From contig JBFIPX010000005.1 of the NCBI GenBank assembly GCA_041609895.1, positions 1 to 45,951 on the forward strand: a stretch of 45,951 bases of DNA, written 5' to 3'. Positions 1-8,327 of the stretch are shown in pieces (position 1 is the first letter of the stretch; every line of letters begins with the position of its first letter). Source of the DNA: JAHHLP01 sp041609895. Lineage in GTDB: Bacteria > Bacteroidota > Rhodothermia > Rhodothermales > JABDKH01. Below the pieces are notes generated by a model that was not told the DNA's origin, searched no databases, and worked only from the letters and a program-made list of their open reading frames with translations. The translations under genes and the position numbers were made by a program.

Positions 1-1
1 T

Positions 2-2056
2 CCCTGGTTTCGAACCCTGTATTCCTCGAAGCCCCTCGGCGCAGAGATTGCCGCCGACGGTTCGAACACCACGTTCCGGATCTTCGCGCCGCGGGCGCAG
101 CGCGTCCAGCTGTTCCTGTATCTGAGGCCATTCGACACGACTGGAGATGCAGCACGAGTCGTGGAAATGGTGCCGGATGGGGACGGCGTTTGGGAAACGA
201 CCGAGGTCGGCGACCATCATGGGGTCTACTACGATTTTCGAGTGCACGGCCCCCGCGATCCCGGCAACGCTTTCTACGAATCAAATCCAGTCCACGTCAG
301 CGATCCTTACGCACGCGTGAACGTTGAGGCCTTCGGCAAGAGCCGAGTCGCACGACCAACGCGACGCGCTAAGCCTATCGCCGGCGGGCGCCCCCCGATG
401 GAAGACGTGATAGCCTATGAGGTACACGTTCAGGACTTCACGGATTTGCTTCCCGTGCCGGACAACATCCGCGGAACCATGCCGGCCATGATCAAGCCGG
501 GGCTGAGAAACGAACGCCGGGCATCTGTCGGCTTTGACTATCTCGTCGACCTCGGTATCAACGTCGTGCATTTGATGCCTGTCCAGGAGTTTCTCCACTA
601 TCCGGACGAAGAGTGGCAAGCGGCGTTTCGCAATGATCCGTACATGATTGAACAGGGTGTCAATCTCGAAAATTACCAGTGGGGATATCGTACGACGCAT
701 GCCTTTGCCGTCGAAACGAGATACCGAAGCCGCGACTCCGACTTCGGCGCCCAGCGCGAGCAGTTTCGTGACCTGGTCGAAGCCTTTCATGCAAAAGGGA
801 TAGCCGTCATCATAGACATCGTGCCCAATCATACGGGCGAGAACATGGACGGCCGGAACTACTACTTCAATTTCAACGCCATAGACAAACCGTACTACTA
901 CCGGACCGACGAGGACCTGAATCACATCGGCCCGTTCGGTAACGAGGTGAAGACGGAAGACAGGCCGATGGTCCAACGATGGATCATCGATCAATGTCGT
1001 CACTTCGTTGAGGAGTTCGGGATTGACGGCTTTCGTATCGACCTTGCCGGACAAATCGACGAGCAAACGCTTCTACGTCTGAAGGAGGAATTGCCCGAGG
1101 ACTTGATCATTTACGGCGAGCCTTGGATCGCGATAAGCGATCCGGAAGTGGCCGCCAATCCCGATTGGGCGTGGTACAAGGAGGACGCACCCATCACATA
1201 TTTTCAGGATGACGCCCGCAACGCATTCAAGGGCACACCCGACAATCCACGAGACAAATTAACCGATCGCGGCTACGCCGGCGGCAACACGTCGCTCCGA
1301 CATCAGGTGATGTTGGCTCTGACAAATGGTTTCCCCGAGGAAATCGATCCAAACCGCGGCATCAACTACCTCGACATTCACGACAACTGGGCGCTGGCGG
1401 ATCGCTTCGCAGTTCGGGATTGGGATGGACGTCAGGGAGTTCACGAGGACCGCTACAAGATTGCCGCGACGCTACTGCTGACCTCCCTCGGCCCGGTCGT
1501 CCTGCACGGCGGATCGGAAATGATGCGCAGTAAGGGTCTCGCTCCCCTTCAGGAGATCGTGAAACGAACGAGCAGCGGCGAGCTTCATATTCATGGAAAG
1601 CGCGACACTTACAACCTCCGGAAGGCGAATGACTTCGTCTGGGACAACGTGGGCGCAAAGAAGAGCGATCCCGGCATCAACAACGATTACCAGAACATGA
1701 TAGACTTCTGGAAAGGGCTGATAACGTTTCGCAGAAGCGATGCGGGGGCAGCCTTTCGTCGCGGCAGCGCGCCCCCGGACGACTACTATCGGTGGATCGC
1801 TCCCGACAACGCGGCGAGTCTGGGCTACGTAGTCGACGGGAACACGCTAGTTCTCATCAATGTCGGGGATGAGCCGTTTACGTTTGACGTGGACGGGCTC
1901 GGTGCCGGAACGTGGCGGCAGATTGCCGACAACAATGTTGTCGATCATGTCGGTGGCATACCAGGAGTAGGGTCGCGCACGTCGTCGGAAGGCGCGTCTT
2001 CCGAGTTTGTTGTTGACGGTCCGGGACTTCAGATTTGGCTGCGCGCGAAAGAATAG
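2..2056 (+). CDS. GH13 pullulanase/isoamylase-like glycoside hydrolase, 5'-truncated by the window edge
   Basis: Predicted debranching enzyme acting on alpha-1,6 or mixed alpha-glucans. The frame is open from base 2, so the true start lies upstream. The first about 60 codons read like the end of a CBM48/isoamylase N-terminal beta-sandwich (FRIFAPRAQRVQLFLY). Next comes the type I pullulanase-like strand IAYEVHVQDFTD, then the (beta/alpha)8 core. GH13 catalytic residues are visible: nucleophile Asp in GFRIDLAG (codon 1040-1042), acid/base Glu in YGEPW (codon 1118-1120) and the transition-state Asp in DIHDNW (codon 1382-1384). Conserved region I is VPNHTGE. The C-terminal about 100 residues form the usual small beta domain. 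The pullulanase YNWGYDP motif is altered to YQWGYRT, so exact bond specificity is unsure. Family assignment is firm; pullulanase versus related amylase is inference. Confidence 0.88.
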   Translation, partial: PWFRTLYSSKPLGAEIAADGSNTTFRIFAPRAQRVQLFLYLRPFDTTGDAARVVEMVPDGDGVWETTEVGDHHGVYYDFRVHGPRDPGNAFYESNPVHVSDPYARVNVEAFGKSRVARPTRRAKPIAGGRPPMEDVIAYEVHVQDFTDLLPVPDNIRGTMPAMIKPGLRNERRASVGFDYLVDLGINVVHLMPVQEFLHYPDEEWQAAFRNDPYMIEQGVNLENYQWGYRTTHAFAVETRYRSRDSDFGAQREQFRDLVEAFHAKGIAVIIDIVPNHTGENMDGRNYYFNFNAIDKPYYYRTDEDLNHIGPFGNEVKTEDRPMVQRWIIDQCRHFVEEFGIDGFRIDLAGQIDEQTLLRLKEELPEDLIIYGEPWIAISDPEVAANPDWAWYKEDAPITYFQDDARNAFKGTPDNPRDKLTDRGYAGGNTSLRHQVMLALTNGFPEEIDPNRGINYLDIHDNWALADRFAVRDWDGRQGVHEDRYKIAATLLLTSLGPVVLHGGSEMMRSKGLAPLQEIVKRTSSGELHIHGKRDTYNLRKANDFVWDNVGAKKSDPGINNDYQNMIDFWKGLITFRRSDAGAAFRRGSAPPDDYYRWIAPDNAASLGYVVDGNTLVLINVGDEPFTFDVDGLGAGTWRQIADNNVVDHVGGIPGVGSRTSSEGASSEFVVDGPGLQIWLRAKE

Positions 2057-2059
2057 ATC

Positions 2060-2248
2060 GTGACACGTGTGCCTACCCAAAGCGAAATGCAACCGTTCAT
2101 CAGAGCTATGACTCCGTCCCAATCAATCCGAGAGCTGAAGGAGGCCGGCCGCAGGACGGAGCTGTTCGGGCGCCATGCCGGTCAGATCGCTGTCCCGACG
2201 AGTCAGTACCGTATTCACACCTGTCGCCAAGGGGGGTTTGACTTGTGA
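2060..2248 (+). CDS. Possible small protein (62 aa) between the GH13 gene and a lipoprotein gene
   Basis: A GTG-initiated ORF begins 3 bases after the GH13 stop. Its TGA overlaps a GTG (2245-2247) that is in frame with the downstream lipoprotein, in a GTGA arrangement typical of translational coupling. An internal ATG at 2087 is another possible start. The product would be hydrophilic and basic, without a signal peptide or a recognisable domain; residues 17-40 could form an amphipathic helix. I do not recognise the family. Tight spacing on both sides is the only support, so it may be chance. Confidence 0.3.
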   Translation: MTRVPTQSEMQPFIRAMTPSQSIRELKEAGRRTELFGRHAGQIAVPTSQYRIHTCRQGGFDL

Positions 2249-2295
2249 ATGAATCCGGATGTAACCTCTCCAGTCTCACAAATCACAAGTCTAAG

Positions 2296-2718
2296 ATGGG
2301 CGATAAGGAATTCCCGCGTCGTACGATGTTGGTGATCGCGCTGCCGGTAATCTTCGGGCTTGCAGCCGTGGGCTGCGACTCCAACGACCCGGACGACGAT
2401 GGCAACGGCCCGGCGCCAGAACTGACGACAAAGATCGATTACCAGGTCGTTGGCAGCTATCAAACCTGCGAGATTGTCTACACTGGCGACACGGGCGATC
2501 CGGTCGATGTCGGGGAGGTAGCCCTCGACTGGGCCGATTCTGTCAAAGTGCCCCAGAACGTGCAGTTCCTGGCCCGACTGTCAGCTAAATGTGCTGATCT
2601 GCTGGTTGAGGGCAAAGCGTCCCTCAGCATACTAGTCGATGGAGAACTCCGCGCGACCGACAGTGTGCTTGGCTTCGGCGACAGCACAGCGGTACAGTGG
2701 CTCGTTCAGCCGCGGTGA
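2296..2718 (+). CDS. Secreted lipoprotein with an MmpS-like Ig-type domain
   Basis: Predicted membrane-anchored lipoprotein of about 140 residues. From the ATG at 2296 the N-terminus is a short basic region followed by the hydrophobic stretch LVIALPVIFGLAAVGC, ending in a lipobox Cys. An acidic, Pro/Gly-containing linker follows (DSNDPDDDGNGPAPE). The remaining about 95 residues form a beta-rich domain: IDYQVVGSY, a central EVALDWADSV and a final ILVDGELRATDSV. This order resembles the MmpS/secreted accessory fold, but that is pattern similarity only. A longer form starting at GTG 2245 has a good Shine-Dalgarno run (AAGGGGGG at about 2229-2236), but would give an unusually long n-region before the signal helix. 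Function is unknown. Confidence 0.65.
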   Translation: MGDKEFPRRTMLVIALPVIFGLAAVGCDSNDPDDDGNGPAPELTTKIDYQVVGSYQTCEIVYTGDTGDPVDVGEVALDWADSVKVPQNVQFLARLSAKCADLLVEGKASLSILVDGELRATDSVLGFGDSTAVQWLVQPR

Positions 2719-2980
2719 CAGGCCGCTTCCGGTACTACCTGAGCTACGCGCGAACAAGTGGAGCTGCGCGCGGTGCGTTGACGCCTTGACCGCCATCGAC
2801 TGAATTTCATTCTGCCGATGTAAGCAGGTCCGGCCAAGCGATGTCGATCGCCGATCAAGCGAATCACTTTCGCGTGATCTTCGCGCGGTCGCGCCTGAAA
2901 CGACAGAACCTCCGCAGCGGAAAGGATTGTAACCATCTATATTCCACTCACGAATCTGAATCACCCGTTCGATACAGCCG

Positions 2981-3352
2981 ATGGATTACACCGTATACAA
3001 ACTCCTTCACTACCTCGGAATCGCGCTTCTATTAGTGGCCATTGGTGGGGTCTGCATTCACGCAGTGAATAGCGACGACAAGAAGTCGAACACAGCGCGC
3101 CGCCTCGTTCTAGTGATGCACGGCCTTGGCACATTTCTGATATTGTTGGGTGGCTTCGGAATGCTGGCCAAGATCGACGAACAGGGAATGGGCTTCCCCG
3201 GCTGGCTGTGGCCGAAGTTGATTATCTGGTTCGCCCTTGCCGCCTCCGTCGGACTACCCTACAAAGACCGAAGGGTGTCTTTGGCGATTGTCGTAGCGGC
3301 GCCCATTCTTGTTCTTCTTTCCGCGTATTTTGCCATCTTCAAGCCCTTCTAG
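2981..3352 (+). CDS. Small integral membrane protein, four predicted helices
   Basis: A 123-residue hydrophobic protein with four likely transmembrane segments: about residues 8-28 (LLHYLGIALLLVAIGGVCIH), 41-61 (LVLVMHGLGTFLILLGG), 75-93 (WLWPKLIIWFALAASVG) and 102-121. Charged residues between helices 1 and 2 (NSDDKKSNTARR) suggest an internal loop. His10 in helix 1 and His47 at helix 2 lie inside hydrophobic context, as in small haem- or redox-associated membrane proteins, but no family signature is certain. It stands alone, with 262 bases upstream holding no gene I can support. The start is the ATG that opens directly into the first helix. Confidence 0.75.
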   Translation: MDYTVYKLLHYLGIALLLVAIGGVCIHAVNSDDKKSNTARRLVLVMHGLGTFLILLGGFGMLAKIDEQGMGFPGWLWPKLIIWFALAASVGLPYKDRRVSLAIVVAAPILVLLSAYFAIFKPF

Positions 3353-3474
3353 GGTCACAAGACTATACGAAGCCATAGAATCGGCTGGCTTGACTCGGAC
3401 TTCGCCGGCGTGGTTTTCGAGATCGCCCCTCGGCCTGATCTTCGTACCTGGCGACGCCCTCATCCAAATGCGAT

Positions 3475-4086
3475 ATGGACTTTCCGCCTCCCTTCTACCG
3501 ATGGAGACCGCATCCGTGGCACGGACTAAGCGTGGGGACGAACCCGCCGGAAGTCGTCAACGCCTATATCGAGATCACTCCCTTCGACCTTGTCAAGTAC
3601 GAAATTGACAAGACGACCGGCTACATGATTGTCGACCGGCCGAACCGAACTTCCTCGCAGCCGCCAACGCTTTACGGGTTCATACCAAAGACGTATTGCG
3701 ACCGCCGGGTGTGTGAACTCTCTCCCAAGGCGGAGCGTGGCGATCACGATCCACTCGATATCTGCGTCGTAAGCGAGCGACCGATTGATCGCGCCGAGGT
3801 TATCGTCAGCGCGCGCGTTGTTGGCGGCATTCAGATGATCGATGGCGGCGAGGCCGACGACAAGATCGTGGCCGTCCTGGAGAACGACATGATGTGGAGC
3901 AAGGCGCAGAATGTCAGTGATCTACCATCGATTCTCGTCGAACGCATTCAGCACTACTTCTCGACGTACAAGCAGGTGCCTGGCGAACGTACCAAGGTAT
4001 CGATCGAACAAACGTACGGGCGCGCGCACGCGCTTCAAGTGGTCGAAGCCTCACTCGAGGACTACGAAGAGGGCTTCGGCGGCTGA
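3475..4086 (+). CDS. ppa: Inorganic pyrophosphatase (family I)
   Basis: Cytosolic enzyme hydrolysing pyrophosphate to two phosphates with Mg2+. The family I signature is present as GDHDPLDICV (the DxDPxD metal-binding acidic cluster, about residues 85-94). Upstream are KYEIDKTTGYMIVDRP and the YGFIPKTYCD strand, both characteristic. The C-terminal half keeps the D-K pattern of the active site (GGEADDKIVAV) and a helical tail (ERIQHYFSTYKQVPG). At 203 residues it fits bacterial family I enzymes, with an N-terminal aromatic/Pro-rich extension (PPPFYRWRPHPWHG) typical of one subgroup. It ends one base before the stop codon of the oppositely oriented DUF4340 gene, so the two genes converge with no spacer. 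Confidence 0.92.
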   Translation: MDFPPPFYRWRPHPWHGLSVGTNPPEVVNAYIEITPFDLVKYEIDKTTGYMIVDRPNRTSSQPPTLYGFIPKTYCDRRVCELSPKAERGDHDPLDICVVSERPIDRAEVIVSARVVGGIQMIDGGEADDKIVAVLENDMMWSKAQNVSDLPSILVERIQHYFSTYKQVPGERTKVSIEQTYGRAHALQVVEASLEDYEEGFGG

Positions 4087-4977
4087 CTACCCCGCAAAGC
4101 TGCTGCCATCAGGAAGCAACGAGGTCTTCCTCCCACTCGAGACACGTAGAACAGCGCCATCGGTGGGCCGTCGGATCAACAGGTTAGAATCCGTCTCCAT
4201 GATTTCGATGGCGGTCGTGCTTCCACCAGAGGTCTCGAAAGTGATCACTGCCAACGAACTTGCATCCCCCACATCTTCCACGAAACCGTCGCCGCGAAGT
4301 GGTGCGTAGCGGCGCACCCACCTCATCACGCCGGCAGAGTCGGCCGCGACCTCTGCCTCACCGCTCTTCAGCAGACGCCACTCGCCACTGGAAAGGTCGA
4401 GTGAGTATGAACCACCTGCAGACAGTTTCACTTCTGCACGCGTCACTCCGGATAGTGGTACGTTGACGACCACCTTGTCTCGCCACTGGTCAAGTTCTGA
4501 GCTCAACCGTATCGGATTTGACGTTGAGAAAACGCGCGGGTCATCACCGAGGCGAATGAACGTACCGAGAAAGTCGAGGGTCTGGTCTCCTACCGTAATC
4601 TGAAGATCCTCCCCATCCAGTCGAACCAGAAGTTGGGTGGCGGAAGAATCGACGCCGTACTTCTCATGCCGCGACGGGTTAGCTGTGACCAACGATCCAA
4701 ATTCGAGGTCAGCGAGGTTGTCGAGCAAGCGACGCACATGCATCGAATCAGCCATCGTGTTCATCGGGGCGGACATCATCCAACTTCCGTCAGCACGAAC
4801 GACAATGATAGTGTCCTGCTCCACACGCGCCTCCAGGCCCTGAATGTGATCCACCTCGAGATCCCAGTCGGGCACGTCAAGTGTTGAGTAGTTCGTGTCG
4901 AATACGCCTGAAAGCCACGCTATGACGAGTAGAAGGGCCAGGACGCCCACGAGGACACCGATTCGTCTCGATTTCAT
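4087..4977 (-). CDS. DUF4340-domain membrane-anchored protein, last gene of a Gld-like ABC operon
   Basis: 296 residues: one N-terminal transmembrane anchor (about 6-26, IGVLVGVLALLLVIAWLSGVF), then an extracytoplasmic region. The repeated beta/alpha pattern matches DUF4340: RADGSWMMSAPMNTMADSMHVRRLLDNLADL, EKYGVDSSATQLLVRLDG and WRDKVVVNVPLSGVTRAEVKLSAGG (quoted in separate blocks). DUF4340 proteins normally follow GldF/GldG-type ABC permease and auxiliary genes, exactly as here. The gap to the upstream GldG-like gene is 38 bases, so cotranscription is likely. The family's biochemical role is not established; it is presumed to be an extracytoplasmic accessory subunit of the exporter. The stop codon abuts that of the pyrophosphatase gene. 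Confidence 0.85.
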   Translation of the reverse strand: MKSRRIGVLVGVLALLLVIAWLSGVFDTNYSTLDVPDWDLEVDHIQGLEARVEQDTIIVVRADGSWMMSAPMNTMADSMHVRRLLDNLADLEFGSLVTANPSRHEKYGVDSSATQLLVRLDGEDLQITVGDQTLDFLGTFIRLGDDPRVFSTSNPIRLSSELDQWRDKVVVNVPLSGVTRAEVKLSAGGSYSLDLSSGEWRLLKSGEAEVAADSAGVMRWVRRYAPLRGDGFVEDVGDASSLAVITFETSGGSTTAIEIMETDSNLLIRRPTDGAVLRVSSGRKTSLLPDGSSFAG

Positions 4978-5015
4978 GCCTGCTCAGTCAGTTTCCATCT
5001 AAAGTGTGACCCTGA

Positions 5016-6542
5016 TTAGTCGTGGCCACCCACGACCACAAACTCTCGGCTGCCCCGTCTGCGCCACCGAACAAGGCCGATAACGAGAATGATCAGCAGG
5101 GGACCAAAAAGGTTGGAGTACTTGATCCACGCTCGCCGTTCCTCCGGTACATCATCCAAGGCTCGCGGCGCGATCTTCTTCGCCCGGATTGCAAGCAGAT
5201 CGTCTTCCTGTACCAGCCAATCGACTGCATTCAGGGCAAACTCGATGTTTCCCGGCACGCGCCCGAGAATCGACTCGTTGATGAAGTCGCCATCCCCCGC
5301 GACGACCATTCGCGTCGGCTCACTTTCGGTCGAGCCATCAAATGCACTGGGGAACGTGCCCGAATAGGCTGCTGCCAACGTGTACGGCCCCGCGCTATAG
5401 TCAGGGCGCTGGTCCATCATCGGCTGGATGAAGAAGAAGTTTTCCTGCGTGTCACTTCTCGGCGACGAGTACATGAGCGGCTCCACGCTCACACCCGGCG
5501 CTACGCTGCTGGTGTCGATCGAGCTCACAAAGTGGAAGACCACTTCGCGGAGTCGCGACACCATGATGTTATCTTCGCTGAAACGCGTAGCGATGGGTAG
5601 AAACGGATATTCAATCTGACGAGCAATATTGAAAAAGCCCGACTGCTGCTGCACCGTTACGGGAGAGCTCTGAACATCCATCACGAGGTCAGTTCGGAGG
5701 CCGATCCCGTATGAGTCAAGGAGAGTTTCGAGGCCCGTCGAGAGCGCCGACGCCTGACCCTGCCGAACATCCGCAGAGACCCGGTTGAGGAATAGCGCCA
5801 GGCGACCCCCGCCCATCACGTAGTCATCGATTGCCTGCAGATGTTCGTCCGGAATCGTGTCCGCTGGTGCCACGACTAACAGCGCCTCTGGACGGGGCGA
5901 AATTTCAGCGTCGGATATCGAGATGCTGCGCACGTCGTAGTTCCGCGCAAGAGCCTGCCGCAGTGTTCCCATCTCCTGGAAGACGCTGGGCTCACCGTGA
6001 CCTTCAAGGAAACCGACAACCGGCAGTTCGTCGCGCGTCAGACGACGGAGTCCGCTCGTAATGTCGTATTCGAGGGTTGACAGATCCTCGACAACCGGAA
6101 TCACTTCGCGCTCGCCACCATACTCAATGGCGACGCCCATGTAGGCGGATTTCAGTTGGACGTTGTCGCGCTCAATTACCTGGATCTGAACGGGCGGGAT
6201 GCGCAAGCGCTGCGCATCCTGCTCGGCCGACTCGTCTTCCGCGGGATCGATGAACTGATACTGGACATTGTTGCCACCATACGCTCGATAGTCGTCCAGC
6301 TTGTCCTTGAGGAATCTACGGTTGGTGCCGTAGGGTGCCGGAAGATCCGCAGTGAAGTAGGCCTTGATTGTAACCGGGTCTTCAAGGTTTTCGACCAGCC
6401 TAATCGAGGCGTCCGACAGAGAATAGACGTCGTCATCGGTCAGGTCGACGCGGGCGAAGAGGGTAATACCGATGATATTGATCACGACGAGAATCAGGCC
6501 TATCACCAGTAGTCCGGATCGTGTTGTCCAGTCTCTTTTCAT
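5016..6542 (-). CDS. gldG: GldG-like ABC transporter auxiliary protein
   Basis: 508 residues with an N-terminal helix (about 10-30) and a C-terminal helix (about 478-496, LFGPLLIILVIGLVRW) bracketing a large extracytoplasmic region. That region has the ABC_transp_aux layout: YSLSDASIRLVENLEDPVTI, the strand VQYQFIDP and VVGFLEGHGEP. A Rossmann-like second half includes LLVVAPADTIPDEHLQAIDDYVMGGGRLALFLNR (positions only; blocks shown for recognition). Such proteins accompany GldF permeases in Bacteroidota gliding/T9SS-linked ABC systems and their non-gliding relatives. It lies 34 bases downstream of the permease gene and upstream of DUF4340, so it belongs to one unit. The gene symbol is by family resemblance; gliding itself is not implied. 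Confidence 0.85.
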   Translation of the reverse strand: MKRDWTTRSGLLVIGLILVVINIIGITLFARVDLTDDDVYSLSDASIRLVENLEDPVTIKAYFTADLPAPYGTNRRFLKDKLDDYRAYGGNNVQYQFIDPAEDESAEQDAQRLRIPPVQIQVIERDNVQLKSAYMGVAIEYGGEREVIPVVEDLSTLEYDITSGLRRLTRDELPVVGFLEGHGEPSVFQEMGTLRQALARNYDVRSISISDAEISPRPEALLVVAPADTIPDEHLQAIDDYVMGGGRLALFLNRVSADVRQGQASALSTGLETLLDSYGIGLRTDLVMDVQSSPVTVQQQSGFFNIARQIEYPFLPIATRFSEDNIMVSRLREVVFHFVSSIDTSSVAPGVSVEPLMYSSPRSDTQENFFFIQPMMDQRPDYSAGPYTLAAAYSGTFPSAFDGSTESEPTRMVVAGDGDFINESILGRVPGNIEFALNAVDWLVQEDDLLAIRAKKIAPRALDDVPEERRAWIKYSNLFGPLLIILVIGLVRWRRRGSREFVVVGGHD

Positions 6543-6576
6543 AGCATTCTGTCGGCTTTGACGTTGAACGATGCGA

Positions 6577-7284
6577 TCATTCCGGCCGTCTCGCCAGATT
6601 GTAAGCAGTGAGTAGGCACACGAAAAAGGTTACGGACAGGTAGTAGAGAACGTCCCGCGTGTCGATGACACCTCGAAGCAGGTTGCGATAATGGTAGTCG
6701 ATGCCGAGGTATTGCAGGATCGACGAAAGCCAGCCGGGGAAGAACGGCGTCACCTTGTCTATGAGATACAGCCCGAAGATGATGGCGAACCCGATGATGA
6801 ATGCCACGATCTGATTTCGCGTCAGGCTGGATGCAAATACGCCTATAGCCGAGCACGTCACTCCAAGGAGGAAAAGCCCGAGGTAGCCGCCGAAGGTGGC
6901 TCCGCCGTCAATGTCTCCCAGGGTCGCCACGGTCAAGGTGTAGACGAGCGTCAGGCCGAGCGCAGCCGCAAGCAGGATGGCCGCGGCAAGAAGCTTTCCC
7001 GTGATGACCTGCCAGTCGCGGATGGGCATAGTCAATAGAAGCTCGAGCGTCCCCGACCGGCGTTCTTCGGCAAAGGTCGACATGGTGATCGCCGGAATGA
7101 AGAAGAGAAAAATGAACGGGACGATGTCAAAGACACTTCGAAGCGAGGCAACGTTGTCAAGAAAAAGCGAGTTTGCAAAGAACCACCCCGTGAAGAGCAC
7201 AAACACGCTCAGCACTACATAAGCAGCGGGGCCATCGAAGTAGGCGCGGAGCTCGCGCTTCGCTAAGGTCCAGGTTTCTCGCAT
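6577..7284 (-). CDS. gldF: GldF-like ABC-2 type permease
   Basis: 235 residues with six predicted membrane helices: about 20-40, 53-75, 97-122, 133-155, 161-180 and 206-228. The N-terminus RETWTLAKRELRAYFDGPAAY is the usual cytoplasmic coupling helix of ABC-2 permeases. The loop ERRSGTLELLLTMPIRDWQ is the diagnostic E-x2-SGTLE-LLT-P element of the GldF/CcmB-like group. It is 19 bases after the ATPase gene and 34 bases before the GldG-like gene, consistent with a single transporter operon. The substrate is unknown; in Bacteroidota this transporter is required for gliding in some species and of unclear role in others. Confidence 0.87.
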   Translation of the reverse strand: MRETWTLAKRELRAYFDGPAAYVVLSVFVLFTGWFFANSLFLDNVASLRSVFDIVPFIFLFFIPAITMSTFAEERRSGTLELLLTMPIRDWQVITGKLLAAAILLAAALGLTLVYTLTVATLGDIDGGATFGGYLGLFLLGVTCSAIGVFASSLTRNQIVAFIIGFAIIFGLYLIDKVTPFFPGWLSSILQYLGIDYHYRNLLRGVIDTRDVLYYLSVTFFVCLLTAYNLARRPE

Positions 7285-7303
7285 TGCTCTTTGAATTCGA
7301 TGT

Positions 7304-8230
7304 CTATGTAGTCAGTTGCCTGAACACGTCCTCGAGATTGACCTGCTCGCGATGAAGCTCGGTCAGCGTCCAACCGTGATCGACGGCGAGACGGAACAGA
7401 TCAGGTCGAATATCCGCCGAGCCCTCCGCCGAAACTGTCCACAGGGACTCTCCATTGGGAGCGTCTTCCCTCCCGAGCACCCGCACGCCTTCGATAGCCG
7501 ACATGCGCTCGCCGACGTCGGGTTCGCCATTCAGTACGCCGACCACGACCGTCTGGCCGCCTGAAAAGCTAGCCTGTAGATCCTCCGGCGTCCCGTCTGC
7601 GACCAGCTTACCCCGATGAATGATCAGCACCCGGTCACACGATGCCTGGACCTCGGACAGAATGTGGGTCGACAGAATGACGGTCTTTTCCTGACCAATT
7701 CTGCGGATCAACTCTCGTATCTCGATGATCTGGTTTGGGTCGAGACCCGAGGTTGGCTCATCAAGAATGAGAATTGGCGGGTCGTGAATCATTGCCTGCG
7801 CGAGTCCAACACGCTGTCGATAACCTTTCGAGAGCGCATCGATACGCTTTCCCAGTACGGCTTCAAGCCCGCAAACATCCACCATCTCTGCGATGCGGGC
7901 GCTATGCTGGTCGTCTGGAATACCCCGCATTGACGCAACAAAACGCAGGTAGTCGTACGTGACCATGTCGTGGTAGAGCGCAGTGCTCTCGGGGAGATAG
8001 CCGACCTTGCCACGAACTGCTAGACTGTCGCTACGAACGTCCTTGCCGTCAACTACCACCGTGCCCTCCGTAGGAGGCAGGTAGCAAGTAATCACCTTCA
8101 TGGTAGTCGACTTGCCGGCTCCGTTGGGCCCGAGAAAGCCGAGTACCTCGCCGCGACGGACCTCGAAGGAGATATCGTCTACTGCCCGTTCGGGACCGTA
8201 CCGTTTGGTGAGATTCCTTACTTCGATCAT
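7304..8230 (-). CDS. gldA: GldA-like ABC transporter ATP-binding protein
   Basis: Energises the GldF/GldG-like exporter. From the chosen ATG (8230) the protein opens MIEVRNLTKRYG, as ABC ATPases do. A longer reading from 8269 adds 13 residues of no homology. Motifs in order: Walker A GPNGAGKST, Q-loop region VGYLPEST, signature LSKGYRQRVGLAQAM (a GYRQR variant of LSGGQ), Walker B ILILDEPTSGLDP and the switch His in STHILSEV. The last about 80 residues form a C-terminal domain like those of GldA/CcmA-type subunits. It heads the four-gene operon (ATPase, permease, GldG, DUF4340). The 97 bases upstream, after the DUF1835 stop, would hold its promoter; I see no confident box there. Confidence 0.88.
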   Translation of the reverse strand: MIEVRNLTKRYGPERAVDDISFEVRRGEVLGFLGPNGAGKSTTMKVITCYLPPTEGTVVVDGKDVRSDSLAVRGKVGYLPESTALYHDMVTYDYLRFVASMRGIPDDQHSARIAEMVDVCGLEAVLGKRIDALSKGYRQRVGLAQAMIHDPPILILDEPTSGLDPNQIIEIRELIRRIGQEKTVILSTHILSEVQASCDRVLIIHRGKLVADGTPEDLQASFSGGQTVVVGVLNGEPDVGERMSAIEGVRVLGREDAPNGESLWTVSAEGSADIRPDLFRLAVDHGWTLTELHREQVNLEDVFRQLTT

Positions 8231-8327
8231 ACGAAGTCTATGTGTTGATGTAGCGAAAGCCGTGTCCACCGTAAGCTGGGTGGCAAAACGGAATCATATT
8301 TTGCCTCACTTCCGAAATTGTTCCGAT

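Noticed and set aside
281..1066. Long - strand open frame (261 codons) inside the GH13 gene
   Set aside because: Antisense to a protein with clear GH13 catalytic motifs; its translation shows no domain or signal and it has no promoter context.
2841..3035. 64-codon + strand frame in the gap before the small membrane protein
   Set aside because: Overlaps the start of the membrane protein in another frame, no ribosome site and no similarity. I see no supported gene in 2719-2980.
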